Below are positions 9,014 to 16,971 of a stretch of DNA of 64,000 nt, in pieces. Where the stretch lies: assembly GCF_965237655.1 (NCBI RefSeq), contig NZ_CBDEGB010000002.1, positions 868,001 through 932,000 of the forward strand. Reading direction: 5' to 3'. Below the pieces are notes generated by a model. It was not told where the DNA came from, ran no database searches, and saw only the letters and a list, made by a program, of their open reading frames with translations. Each line of letters begins with the position of its first letter. Within the stretch, counting starts at the first letter, position 1. Origin of the DNA: Poriferisodalis sp965237655. GTDB lineage: Bacteria > Actinomycetota > Acidimicrobiia > Acidimicrobiales > Poriferisodalaceae. Made by a program: the position numbers and the translations under genes.

Positions 9014-9358
9014 CTACAGCGGGATCGCGTCCTCGAACATCCCTCGATGGCTGTCACGCACTGCCGAGGAATCCACGACGTCGACATGGTGGCCGAGCAG
9101 TTCGGTCAAGTCCATCTGAAGCCCCGCGATGTCGAACAGATCCGCGTCGTCATCGAAGTCAACGAGGAAGTCGTAGTCGCTCGCCTCGGAGCCATCGCCC
9201 CTGGCCATCGAGCCGACGAGCGCAATGGAGCGTGCCCTGCACCGCTTTGCCGCAGCGTGAATCGCTGCCCTGTGCACGACCAGCACATCATCACGACGGC
9301 TCACGCTTACGACTGCACCGGCGTCTATGTCGCTGGCTGCTCGACGCTTCCGGTTCAT
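9014..9358 (-). CDS. MNT-type minimal nucleotidyltransferase
   Basis: This is a 114-residue nucleotidyltransferase domain with the signature GSMARGDGSEASDYDFLVDF, in which the GS and two Asp residues form the metal site. Proteins of this family often act as antitoxins (MntA) that AMPylate a HEPN toxin. No HEPN gene adjoins it. The start at 9358 is preferred because its ATG overlaps the stop of the upstream DUF222 gene as ATGA, which suggests translational coupling. A longer start at 9391 would overlap by 37 bases. The substrate is unknown. Confidence 0.82.
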   Translation of the reverse strand: MNRKRRAASDIDAGAVVSVSRRDDVLVVHRAAIHAAAKRCRARSIALVGSMARGDGSEASDYDFLVDFDDDADLFDIAGLQMDLTELLGHHVDVVDSSAVRDSHRGMFEDAIPL

Positions 9359-10872
9359 GGCGGTGACGCATGGGCTTGTGACCATGTCCAAACGTCACCG
9401 TCGCTTGGGGGGTGCAGTTCGAGGTTGTGTTTGTGGAGGTGGTTGTGGTGTCGGTGGCACAGCGAGGCGAGGTTGGCCACGCTGGTAGGTCCGCCGTCGA
9501 TCCAGTGCCAGATGTGGTGCCCGACGCAGTCGATGGGCGGTTTGTCACAGCCAGGCCACACGCATCCTTGGTCGCGAGCGATCAGGGCACGCCGGATCTG
9601 CGGCGGGATGGTGCGTGTTATGCGTCCGATGTCGAGCACTTCGCTGCGCCCGTTGAGCACTGCGGGGATGATCCCGGCGTCGCAGGCCAGCTTGCGCAGC
9701 TCGAACACGGTCAGCTCGGTGGCCGACTCGGTCATGCCAGGCCGCACCAGCTGGCCGCCGCTACTGCCGACGGCTCCCAGCGGTGCGCCGGCGATGCCGT
9801 CGCGCAACTGGTCGAGGGTGACGGTGACGATCATGTGGGCCGTGTCAGACCGCCAGGCATCGAATTCCGGACCCAGCGCGGTGCTGCCGCCAGGGCCATC
9901 GGCGTGGCCCGCCTCTCGTTGTTCGCCCGCGACGCCCGCGGCGGTGTCCGGTTCCGTGCCGCCCGCGGTGGTGTCTTGCTGCGGGATGCTCGCGGTGGTA
10001 TCCAGTTCCGGGACGCTCGCGGTTTGCGGGTCGGGAGCGCTGGTGGTGAGCAGCCGGGCGAGGGCGTCCGCGGATCGGTGCGCGACGGTGGGGCGCTGCG
10101 CGGACGGCAGGTTCTTGTCGGTGCGCCACATGCGCTGGATCATGCGCGTCAGGCCGCGGTGGATCCGGTCGCCGGTCTCGGGATCGAACTTGGCGCGCAG
10201 GTTCCACATGCCGTCGTAGTGATCGATCCACATCGAAGCGGACCGCGCATCGCACTGACGCTCGCGCCGTGCCGTATCTGACTCCACGCGGTGTGCGGCC
10301 TCGTGGGCGCGCACGGCTTTGCGGGTCTGGTCCGCGGTCTGACCCGCGGCGCTGTCGGTCAACGCGGCGCGCACGTCTTCGGGCACCGACGCGCCTGCGA
10401 GCAGCGCGGCCTGGTCAGAGTTGATGCCCCCGCCCGTCAAGGCGTCGGCCACGCCGGGCTTGGCGGCCACCGACACAGCGTCTCGTTCCAGCCGCCGCGC
10501 CTGCGCGCCGCTGACCGAAGTGGTCGCCGCGAGTGTGTCGGCCAAGCTCGCGTCGCCGCGGCGGCGCTGCAGCTCCCGGCGAGCCGCTTCTGCCACCAGC
10601 GCACTGCGGCTGCCCTCCAGAGCGTTGACCGCGCGCTGCACCCGCTGGGTGGCCCACACCAGCTCGTCATCGGTGAGCGCGTCGACATCAACCCCTACCA
10701 GCAGCGCCCCGCCCAACAATCCTGCCAAGCCCACATCCAGCGCACTGCGCACATCAGGCGCATCGCATCGCCTGACCAGCCGCTCACGCAACGCCCGCAG
10801 AGGACCGTCCGCGCAACGATCCCGACGCATCGCTGCCGGGCCGGCAGCCAGTCGAGGCGGGACCTGGGACAT
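9355..10872 (-). CDS. DUF222 (13E12 repeat family) HNH endonuclease domain protein
   Basis: The 505-residue protein has the actinobacterial DUF222 region over about residues 25-250 and a C-terminal HNH nuclease fold near 445-490 (CVWPGCDKPPIDCVGHHIWHWIDGG...LASLCHRHHNHLHK), with the paired Cys and His expected for the zinc and catalytic sites. Between them lies a low-complexity Thr/Gly/Asp/Glu-rich linker (about 320-370). Members are multicopy in actinobacteria and their role is unresolved. It is followed by, and overlaps by four bases, the MNT nucleotidyltransferase gene. Another paralogue lies at 38433-39842. Confidence 0.88.
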   Translation of the reverse strand: MSQVPPRLAAGPAAMRRDRCADGPLRALRERLVRRCDAPDVRSALDVGLAGLLGGALLVGVDVDALTDDELVWATQRVQRAVNALEGSRSALVAEAARRELQRRRGDASLADTLAATTSVSGAQARRLERDAVSVAAKPGVADALTGGGINSDQAALLAGASVPEDVRAALTDSAAGQTADQTRKAVRAHEAAHRVESDTARRERQCDARSASMWIDHYDGMWNLRAKFDPETGDRIHRGLTRMIQRMWRTDKNLPSAQRPTVAHRSADALARLLTTSAPDPQTASVPELDTTASIPQQDTTAGGTEPDTAAGVAGEQREAGHADGPGGSTALGPEFDAWRSDTAHMIVTVTLDQLRDGIAGAPLGAVGSSGGQLVRPGMTESATELTVFELRKLACDAGIIPAVLNGRSEVLDIGRITRTIPPQIRRALIARDQGCVWPGCDKPPIDCVGHHIWHWIDGGPTSVANLASLCHRHHNHLHKHNLELHPPSDGDVWTWSQAHASPP

Positions 10873-11056
10873 GACCGAACCCTAAAGAGGGGGTGTTACA
10901 ACCATGATGTCGGGGTCAGCGGTCGGGGGTGAATCGCCCTGGATTGGTTGAAGCCTCTGGGACGCCTTGGGCCTGGTGGAGGAGTCGTGGTGCTGTGGAA
11001 TTGCCGAGGTCGTGGACGCGCAGCGACCAGAACTGCGTGGCTCTGAAACCGAGATG

Positions 11057-12739
11057 TCAGCCGAGCGCAATCACAGCCGCCGAGATGGCTGGACGGCGTC
11101 TTGTTCGGTTGCTGACAAAGCGTCCGGTGGCCCGGCGAACGGCACGCTCGATGTCGCCCCCGTCGCGTTTGGCGCCCTTGTTCTTGTTGGCACCGTTCAC
11201 AACAGTCGTCAGCTCTCCGACCAGCGCTTCGATGACGTCTGCGTGGGCTTCGGTGTCCAGCCAGCCGCTCGAAGTGACGTCGGGAGGTGCCGCCAGGCGT
11301 GCCTTGGCGTCGAGCACCACGGTGACGTGGACGAATCCGGAGGACAGCGCACGGCGTTCGCTGATCACCTCAGGGTCCGGGTCTTCGAGCGTGCCGTCCA
11401 CGTAGTGGTACGGCGCAGGGACGCCTCGGCCCACCGACAGGTTGCCGCCCCGAAGCACCACCTGCCCACCGTCGGTCAGCGTCAGCACTCGATGGTCCCG
11501 CATGCCGAGCTCGCGGGCGAGCTGGGCGTGGCGAGCCAGCATGTGAAACTCGCCCTCGATCGGAACGAACCAGCGTGGCCGGCAGGCCTTGTGCAGCTCG
11601 CGCAGCTCGTCCCGCTGGGCATGCCCGGATGTGTGCACCTGTTCGTGGCCGTCGTGGATCACCTCGGCACCCCGGCGCGCGAGTCGGGACACCATGCGAA
11701 ACACGGCGCGCTCGTTGCCCGGGATCGGGTGGCTCGACAGCACCACGGTGTCGTCAGGTCCGAGGTGAATGTCCGGATGACTTCCGTTCGCGATCAACGA
11801 CAGCGCGGCGTTGGGCTCTCCCTGGCTGCCGGTGCACACGATGCAGACGTTCGACGGATCCAAACTGCCGAGTTGCTCAACGCCGAACAGCGCACGCTCG
11901 GGAACGTCCAGTACCCCAAGTTGGCGTGCGATGCGCACGTTGTTCACCATCGAACGCCCGACCGGAACCACAACGCGGCCTTCGTCAATCACGGCGTCGC
12001 AAATCTGCTGGACGCGGTGCAGGTGGCTGGCGAAGCAGCTCACGATGAGCCGCCGCCCCGGGCGTTCGCTGAACAGCCGCCGCAGCGTGGCGCCGATCTC
12101 GGTCTCCGAGGCGCTGCGTCCCGGACGGTCTGCGTTGGTGGAGTCGGCCATCAGCAGGGCGATGCCTTGGTCGCCGAGCGCCCGCAGCCGCGCCAAGTCG
12201 GTCAGACGACCGTCCACTGGCGACTCGTCGATCTTGAAGTCCCCTGTGTGGACGAGAGCGCCGGCGGATGTGTGCACCACGATGCACAAGCTCTGGGGCA
12301 CCGAGTGGGTGATCGGCAGTGCCTCGACGTCGAAGGGGCCGATGCGCCGACGCTCGCCGTCGCCCAGGACATGAAATGACGTGCGGTCACCGAGGCGCGC
12401 CTCCGTCACTTTGTGCTCGGCAAGCGCCATGGACAGGGCTGAGCCGTAGAGCGGCACCTCGATGCTGCGCAGGAAGTGCGGCACACCGCCGAGGTGGTCT
12501 TCGTGCCCGTGCGTCACGACCAGGCCGACGATGTCACCAGCGCGCGAGTTCAGCCAACCCATGTCGGGAAGCACCTGCTGCACCCCCGGCATGATCGCCG
12601 GGTCGGGGAACATGACCCCGAAGTCGATGATCAGCAGCTTGCCGTCAACCTCGACGACTGTGCAGTTGCGCCCGACGTCGCCGAGCCCGCCCAGGAACGT
12701 GACAGTGACGGGCCCGTCGGCGGCCCGGGCGGCGCTCAA
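11057..12739 (-). CDS. rnj: Ribonuclease J
   Basis: RNase J is a metallo-beta-lactamase/beta-CASP ribonuclease with endo- and 5'-3' exonuclease activity in mRNA and rRNA processing. The 560-residue protein has FLGGLGDVGRNC near the N-terminus, the metal-binding HGHEDHLGG near residues 80-88, the beta-CASP segment with FASHLHRVQQI, the GSQGEP motif and the later SSHPIPGNE and HTSGHA motifs. The start is a TTG overlapping the TGA of dapA (TTGA), consistent with translational coupling; actinobacteria often keep dapA and rnj together in this order. The C-terminal domain contains the RALSSGFVHVTVV segment. Confidence 0.95.
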   Translation of the reverse strand: MSAARAADGPVTVTFLGGLGDVGRNCTVVEVDGKLLIIDFGVMFPDPAIMPGVQQVLPDMGWLNSRAGDIVGLVVTHGHEDHLGGVPHFLRSIEVPLYGSALSMALAEHKVTEARLGDRTSFHVLGDGERRRIGPFDVEALPITHSVPQSLCIVVHTSAGALVHTGDFKIDESPVDGRLTDLARLRALGDQGIALLMADSTNADRPGRSASETEIGATLRRLFSERPGRRLIVSCFASHLHRVQQICDAVIDEGRVVVPVGRSMVNNVRIARQLGVLDVPERALFGVEQLGSLDPSNVCIVCTGSQGEPNAALSLIANGSHPDIHLGPDDTVVLSSHPIPGNERAVFRMVSRLARRGAEVIHDGHEQVHTSGHAQRDELRELHKACRPRWFVPIEGEFHMLARHAQLARELGMRDHRVLTLTDGGQVVLRGGNLSVGRGVPAPYHYVDGTLEDPDPEVISERRALSSGFVHVTVVLDAKARLAAPPDVTSSGWLDTEAHADVIEALVGELTTVVNGANKNKGAKRDGGDIERAVRRATGRFVSNRTRRRPAISAAVIALG

Positions 12740-13620
12740 GTCTGCTTCAGTCGGGCGTAGACCTCGCGGGCGCGGTCTTCCAAGCCTTCAGGCGTTGGGC
12801 CCATCGGCAGCCGTGGCTCACCCACGGGCAAACCCAGCGTGCGCAGCATCGCCTTGGTCGGCACCGGGTTCGGCGCCGCGTCTCCGGTCTCGTAGTCGAA
12901 GCTCTCGAGCAGCGTGGCGTTGATCTCCCGGGCCTTGGTCGCGTCACCCGCATCCCAGGCGTCGAACATCGCCACGTGCTCGGGAATGGTCCAGTGCGCC
13001 GCAACGCTGATCACGCCCACTGCTCCGACGGCCAGCAGGGGCAGAGTGAGACTGTCGTCGCCGCTGTACACCTCGAAGCCTTCTGGTGACTGAGCGATGA
13101 CCTTGGCGGTTTCGCCGGGATTCCCCGCCGCGTCCTTGACGGCCACGATGTTGGGGATCCGCGCCAGATCCAGCAGCGTCGGGGTGCTGATCTTGCGCCC
13201 CGTGCGAACCGGGATGTCGTACATGATGATCGGCAGGTCCGTGGACTCGGCCACGGCAGCAAAGTGCGCTGCGATGCCTGCCTGCGAGGGTCGGTTGTAG
13301 TACGGCGTCACCGCCAGGATGCCGTCTACGCCCAGCTCGGCGGCCTTGCGGGTCTGACTCACTGAATGCGCTGTGTCGTTGGTGGTGGTACCGGCCACCA
13401 CCGGGACCGTGACGGCCTCTGCGACGGCGCGCCAGAGCTCCCAGTCCTCCTCGTCGGTGATGGTGGGTGCCTCACCGGTGGTGCCGGTAATGACGAGACC
13501 CTCGGCGCCCTCGGATACAAGCCAGCGCGCCAACGTCACGCCAGCGCCCACATCCAGCGAACCGTCTGCCGCGAACGGCGTCACCATCGCCGGAACCACT
13601 CGCCCGAATCGCGCGCTCAT
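12736..13620 (-). CDS. dapA: 4-hydroxy-tetrahydrodipicolinate synthase
   Basis: DapA condenses pyruvate with aspartate semialdehyde in lysine/diaminopimelate synthesis. The 294-residue TIM barrel shows the GTTGEAPT loop (Thr47, Thr48), the YYNRPSQAG region (Tyr107-108), MYDIPVRTG with the catalytic Tyr134, and the Schiff-base Lys162 in AVKDAAGN. Its stop overlaps the start of rnj, so the two form an operon. The start ATG at 13620 is the only sensible one for the barrel. Confidence 0.96.
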   Translation of the reverse strand: MSARFGRVVPAMVTPFAADGSLDVGAGVTLARWLVSEGAEGLVITGTTGEAPTITDEEDWELWRAVAEAVTVPVVAGTTTNDTAHSVSQTRKAAELGVDGILAVTPYYNRPSQAGIAAHFAAVAESTDLPIIMYDIPVRTGRKISTPTLLDLARIPNIVAVKDAAGNPGETAKVIAQSPEGFEVYSGDDSLTLPLLAVGAVGVISVAAHWTIPEHVAMFDAWDAGDATKAREINATLLESFDYETGDAAPNPVPTKAMLRTLGLPVGEPRLPMGPTPEGLEDRAREVYARLKQT

Positions 13621-13702
13621 GTCATCGAGACTACTGCCGAGGCGCTGCCCCAGCGGTCTTGATATCGGCGGCTGCGGGGCCTGCGAGTGGTGCCAGTGCG
13701 CT

Positions 13703-14428
13703 TTAGACGCTGCCCTCGTCGGCCCGGTTGATGCCGAGCGTCGCCAGCAGATCCTCGTGCAGCTCGAACCACACTGTGTGGTAGCTGGGGATCATCGGCT
13801 TGGTGAGGTAGTCCAGGTCGCCGGCCTGAAGCTTGCCCAGCGCTTCAGCGAATCGCGGCGCATAGTTCTCATAACGAGCCATCACGCTGTTGAGCGCTTC
13901 CAGCACTCCCGCCAACTCGCCGTGCAGCGTCTCCAGCCGCTCGATGATCGCTGCGTCGTAGTCGGCGTCGCTGTGATCGTTGAGCCGCCCGCCGTCGCCA
14001 GGTCCCGCATCGGCCGCTGCCCGATGGTCGGCTGGCAGCACCTGCCAGTCGGTGCACAGCTGCAGCATCTTGGGATTCAGCGCCCCGAATTCCTGGTAGG
14101 CCGCAGTGACGGGCTCCCGGGCGCCGGCGGCGTCCAGCTCGTCCGCCAACGCGGCTTCCCCTTCGTCACGACCACTCGGCGTCAGGATGAACTTCGGAAC
14201 GCCGCCGACCTCGCGAAACATGCAATGCCCGGACGCATCAAGTTCGGCAAGCAGCCACTCGGTCTCGTCGGGTTCTAGTCCGTGGATTGCGGCAACGTCA
14301 TCGATCTCGCCGAGTCCTTTGAGACGCAACGCCAGCCAGACCATCAGGCGCGGCTCGGAGCGGTATGGACCGCTCGCATCGGGCTCGGAGCGGTATGGAC
14401 CGCTCGCATCGGACTCGGAGTTGTTCAC
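13703..14428 (-). CDS. Unknown protein with winged-helix-like N-terminal domain
   Basis: I do not recognise a named family. The preferred start is GTG at 14428, seven bases after the TGA of the upstream acyl-CoA synthetase and preceded by GGAG; this gives 241 residues. With this start the first 25-30 residues are encoded by the tandem 30-bp repeats (repeated SDASGPYRSEP). The conserved-looking part then begins LMVWLALRLKGLGEIDDVAAIHGL, a helical wHTH-like stretch, followed by EVGGVPKFILTPSGR. The C-terminal two thirds are helical and end YHTVWFELHEDLLATLGI. An ATG at 14344 would exclude the repeats from the protein. The close spacing suggests co-transcription with the synthetase. Confidence 0.65.
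   Translation of the reverse strand: MNNSESDASGPYRSEPDASGPYRSEPRLMVWLALRLKGLGEIDDVAAIHGLEPDETEWLLAELDASGHCMFREVGGVPKFILTPSGRDEGEAALADELDAAGAREPVTAAYQEFGALNPKMLQLCTDWQVLPADHRAAADAGPGDGGRLNDHSDADYDAAIIERLETLHGELAGVLEALNSVMARYENYAPRFAEALGKLQAGDLDYLTKPMIPSYHTVWFELHEDLLATLGINRADEGSV
14352..14420. repeat. Tandem 30-bp repeat, 2.3 copies, each with a hairpin
   Basis: Two perfect 30-base units (14352-14381 and 14382-14411) and a partial third are present. Each unit contains GAGCGGTatggACCGCTC, a 7-bp stem with a 4-base loop. They lie at the junction of the acyl-CoA synthetase and the next gene, either coding for a repeated decapeptide or acting as an RNA structure between the genes. Confidence 0.85.
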
Positions 14429-14435
14429 GCGCTGG

Positions 14436-16064
14436 TCACTCCACAACGAGATCCGCGAAGCGGTCCCGCAGCGTCTTCTTGGAGAACTTGCCCGTCGAGG
14501 TCTTCGGAACCTCTTCAATGATCTGGGTGGCGCTGGGCAGCCACCACCTCGCCATCCGCGGCGTCAGGTACTCGATGAGCTCGTCGTGGGTGATCGTCTC
14601 GCCCTCAACGGGCACGACGCACGCCATCGGTCGCTCCATCCAGCGATCTGATGCCACCGCGACCACCGCAGCCTCGGCCACCTTGGGGTGGCTCATGATC
14701 TCGTTTTCCACCTCGGCTGAGCTGATCCACTCGCCACCCGACTTAATGAGGTCCTTGGTGCGGTCCACGAGCCGGATATAGCCGTTCGGATCACAGGTGG
14801 CCACGTCGCCGGTGCGCAGCCAGCCATCGTCGGTGAACGAGTCGGCGGCGTCGGGCCGGTTGTAGTACGAGCCGGTCACGTATGGGCCGCGCACGTGCAG
14901 CTCACCGGACGCCTCGCCGTCGTGGGGCAGCTCGTTGGTGGTGTCGGGCTCGCAGATGCGGAACTCCACAGTCGGCAGGACCGTTCCCACCGTGGTGCGC
15001 AGATCGGCCTTTGCATCGTCGTCGAGGCCTTGCTGGCCCGAGCGGATATGGGCGAGCGAGCACAGCGGACTGGTCTCGGTCATGCCCCATGCCTGCAGGA
15101 TCGGCAGCCCGACCGTAGCCCGGTACCCCTCCGACAGCGCTTTGGGCACCGCCGAACCGCCGCACGGGATTGCTCGCAGGCTCGACACGTCTCGCCCTTC
15201 GAGCTCGCCGAGCACGCCCATCCAGATCGTCGGCACGCCGGCCGCGAGGGTGACCCGTTCGGCCTCGATGAGTTCCGCCAGCGGCTTGGGCGCCAGGTTC
15301 GGGCCGGGATTGACCAGCTTGGCCCCCGCTGCGACCGCCGCATGGCTCAGACCCCAGGCGTTGGCGTGGAACATCGGCACGACCGGCATAATCACATCGC
15401 TCTCGCAGACGCCAGCCGAATCGACCAGCATCGCGGCGAGCGTGTGGATATAGGTGGAGCGGTGGCTGTAGACCACGCCCTTGGGCTCGCCCGTGGTGCC
15501 GCTCGTGTAACACATCGACGCCGCCTGGCGTTCGTCGGCGACCCGGAAGCCCGATGGGGTCGCGGCGGCCAGCAGTTCCTCGTAGTCGACGATGCGAGGA
15601 TCGTCGGGAACCTCAGGGGCTGCGTCGCCACCGCCTGAGTCGTCCATGACGACCACATGGCGCACTGTCGTCATCTCGTCCACCAGTGGCCATAGGATCG
15701 GCAGCAGCGAACGGTCGGCGAAGACCACTTCGTCTTCGGCGTGGTTGGCGATGTAGGTGATCTGTTCGGCGAACAGCCGGATGTTCAGCGTGTGCAGCAC
15801 CCGACCCGAGCACGGCGCAGCGAAGTACAGCTCGAGGTGACGGTCGGTATTCCATGCGAACGTGGCCACTCGGCCGTTTGAGGAGATGCCGAGGTCGTCA
15901 AGTGCACCGCCCAGCAGCCGGGTCCGTTCGGCCCAGCGCCCGTAGTTGGTGCGCTCGATGCCGGTGGCGGTTGCGGTCACGACCTCCTTGTCCGCGAACA
16001 GCGTCTCAGCGCGTTCAACGAAGGGGTCCAAGGTGAGCGGCAGGTCCATCATCGTCGAGTCCAT
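14436..16064 (-). CDS. AMP-dependent acyl-CoA synthetase (fatty-acid-CoA ligase)
   Basis: The enzyme activates a fatty or other carboxylic acid to its CoA thioester through an acyl-adenylate. The start at 16064 gives MDSTMMDLPLTLDPFVERAETLFADKEVV, the usual N-terminus of this group. ORF extension upstream would read into basic, non-conserved sequence. The P-loop-like signature YTSGTTGEPKGVVYSH lies near residue 185, the adenylate-binding AWGMTETSPLC near 335, the GWLRTGD motif near 425, and the C-terminal PKTSTGKFSKKTLR holds the catalytic Lys. It is divergent from the membrane protein gene and followed closely by the 14428 gene. The chain-length specificity is not readable from the sequence. 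Confidence 0.92.
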   Translation of the reverse strand: MDSTMMDLPLTLDPFVERAETLFADKEVVTATATGIERTNYGRWAERTRLLGGALDDLGISSNGRVATFAWNTDRHLELYFAAPCSGRVLHTLNIRLFAEQITYIANHAEDEVVFADRSLLPILWPLVDEMTTVRHVVVMDDSGGGDAAPEVPDDPRIVDYEELLAAATPSGFRVADERQAASMCYTSGTTGEPKGVVYSHRSTYIHTLAAMLVDSAGVCESDVIMPVVPMFHANAWGLSHAAVAAGAKLVNPGPNLAPKPLAELIEAERVTLAAGVPTIWMGVLGELEGRDVSSLRAIPCGGSAVPKALSEGYRATVGLPILQAWGMTETSPLCSLAHIRSGQQGLDDDAKADLRTTVGTVLPTVEFRICEPDTTNELPHDGEASGELHVRGPYVTGSYYNRPDAADSFTDDGWLRTGDVATCDPNGYIRLVDRTKDLIKSGGEWISSAEVENEIMSHPKVAEAAVVAVASDRWMERPMACVVPVEGETITHDELIEYLTPRMARWWLPSATQIIEEVPKTSTGKFSKKTLRDRFADLVVE

Positions 16065-16147
16065 GACGCCGCAGGCTAGAGGGCGCAACCAAGGGCCTCC
16101 CGGGCATGCCGGTGTGGTGTCGGCGTCGGCGCGTAGCCTCGGCCGAG

Positions 16148-16915
16148 GTGGTTGACGACGGCCGGGACGATCCAACGACGACCGATGCCGTCGACGCCGA
16201 GGGGGCATCGCCAGGCGATGCGATCTCTGACGCGGATCGGCGGCGTATGCAGCTGCTGGCAGCAGTGCCCGTGGGCTTCGCCCTGGCGGCCTATGCCGGA
16301 CAGATCTTCTTTGCTGCGCTCATCGCGCGCGCACCGCTGCTGCTCCTGTCGCTCAATGCCACCGACCCGATCCTGCTCGGCGTGGCCCACCAAGCCCCGT
16401 TGTGGGCCTTCATGACCATCGGGGTGACCCGCCTGTTCATCACCGACCCGTTCCTGTACCGGCTGGGCTATGACTACGGCCCGAATGCCAAGGCCTACCT
16501 GGCGGCCGAGCTGGGTCCCCGCAATCGCATCATCAGGGCCATGGGCTGGCTGGAGCGCTGGTTCCCCCGTGTGGGCTGGCTGCTGCTGTTCGCCATTCCC
16601 GGTTACCCGATGTGCTTGCTGTCGGGAATTGCGCGGATGCACCAGCTGCCGTTCGTGGTGGTGAACCTGGCCGGCACGGTCACCCGCTTGGCGCTCGTGT
16701 GGTGGGTTGCCGACCTGTTCTCAGGGCCGCTCGGCTCAGTCATCGACTTCGTCAATCGCTATTCGATCCCGTTCACCGTCGCGATGTTCGTGCTGATTGT
16801 GGTGCAGACCGCCCGTAACCAGCACCGAGCCGCGAACGCCGAGCGCGCTCGAATCGGGCGTGAGCACGAAGCGGCCGAGCAACGCCGCATCGACGCTGGG
16901 CCACAAGACTGCTGA
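16148..16915 (+). CDS. Polytopic membrane protein, possibly VTT/DedA-like
   Basis: The protein has about 255 residues. After an acidic N-terminus (VVDDGRDDPTTTDAVDAEG) come four to five hydrophobic segments: LLAAVPVGFALAAYAGQIFF, LGVAHQAPLWAFMTIGVTRLF, VGWLLLFAIPGYPMCLLSG, LPFVVVNLAGTVTRLALVWWV and IPFTVAMFVLIVVQT. The FAIPGYPMCLLSG segment and the re-entrant-like layout recall SNARE-associated/DedA membrane proteins, but the match is loose. The C-terminus is charged and helical. GTG at 16148 is my choice; an ATG at 16106 would start inside the divergent promoter region. It is just upstream of ftsK. Confidence 0.7.
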   Translation: MVDDGRDDPTTTDAVDAEGASPGDAISDADRRRMQLLAAVPVGFALAAYAGQIFFAALIARAPLLLLSLNATDPILLGVAHQAPLWAFMTIGVTRLFITDPFLYRLGYDYGPNAKAYLAAELGPRNRIIRAMGWLERWFPRVGWLLLFAIPGYPMCLLSGIARMHQLPFVVVNLAGTVTRLALVWWVADLFSGPLGSVIDFVNRYSIPFTVAMFVLIVVQTARNQHRAANAERARIGREHEAAEQRRIDAGPQDC

Positions 16916-16971
16916 GTGGTCGCCTCGGTGGGTCTCCGTAGGTCCAGCCCCGTCTCGGTACTCTCGCAGAG

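Noticed and set aside
10967..12379. A long plus-strand open frame over rnj
   Set aside because: It is antisense to RNase J, whose motifs are all present on the minus strand; no independent evidence.
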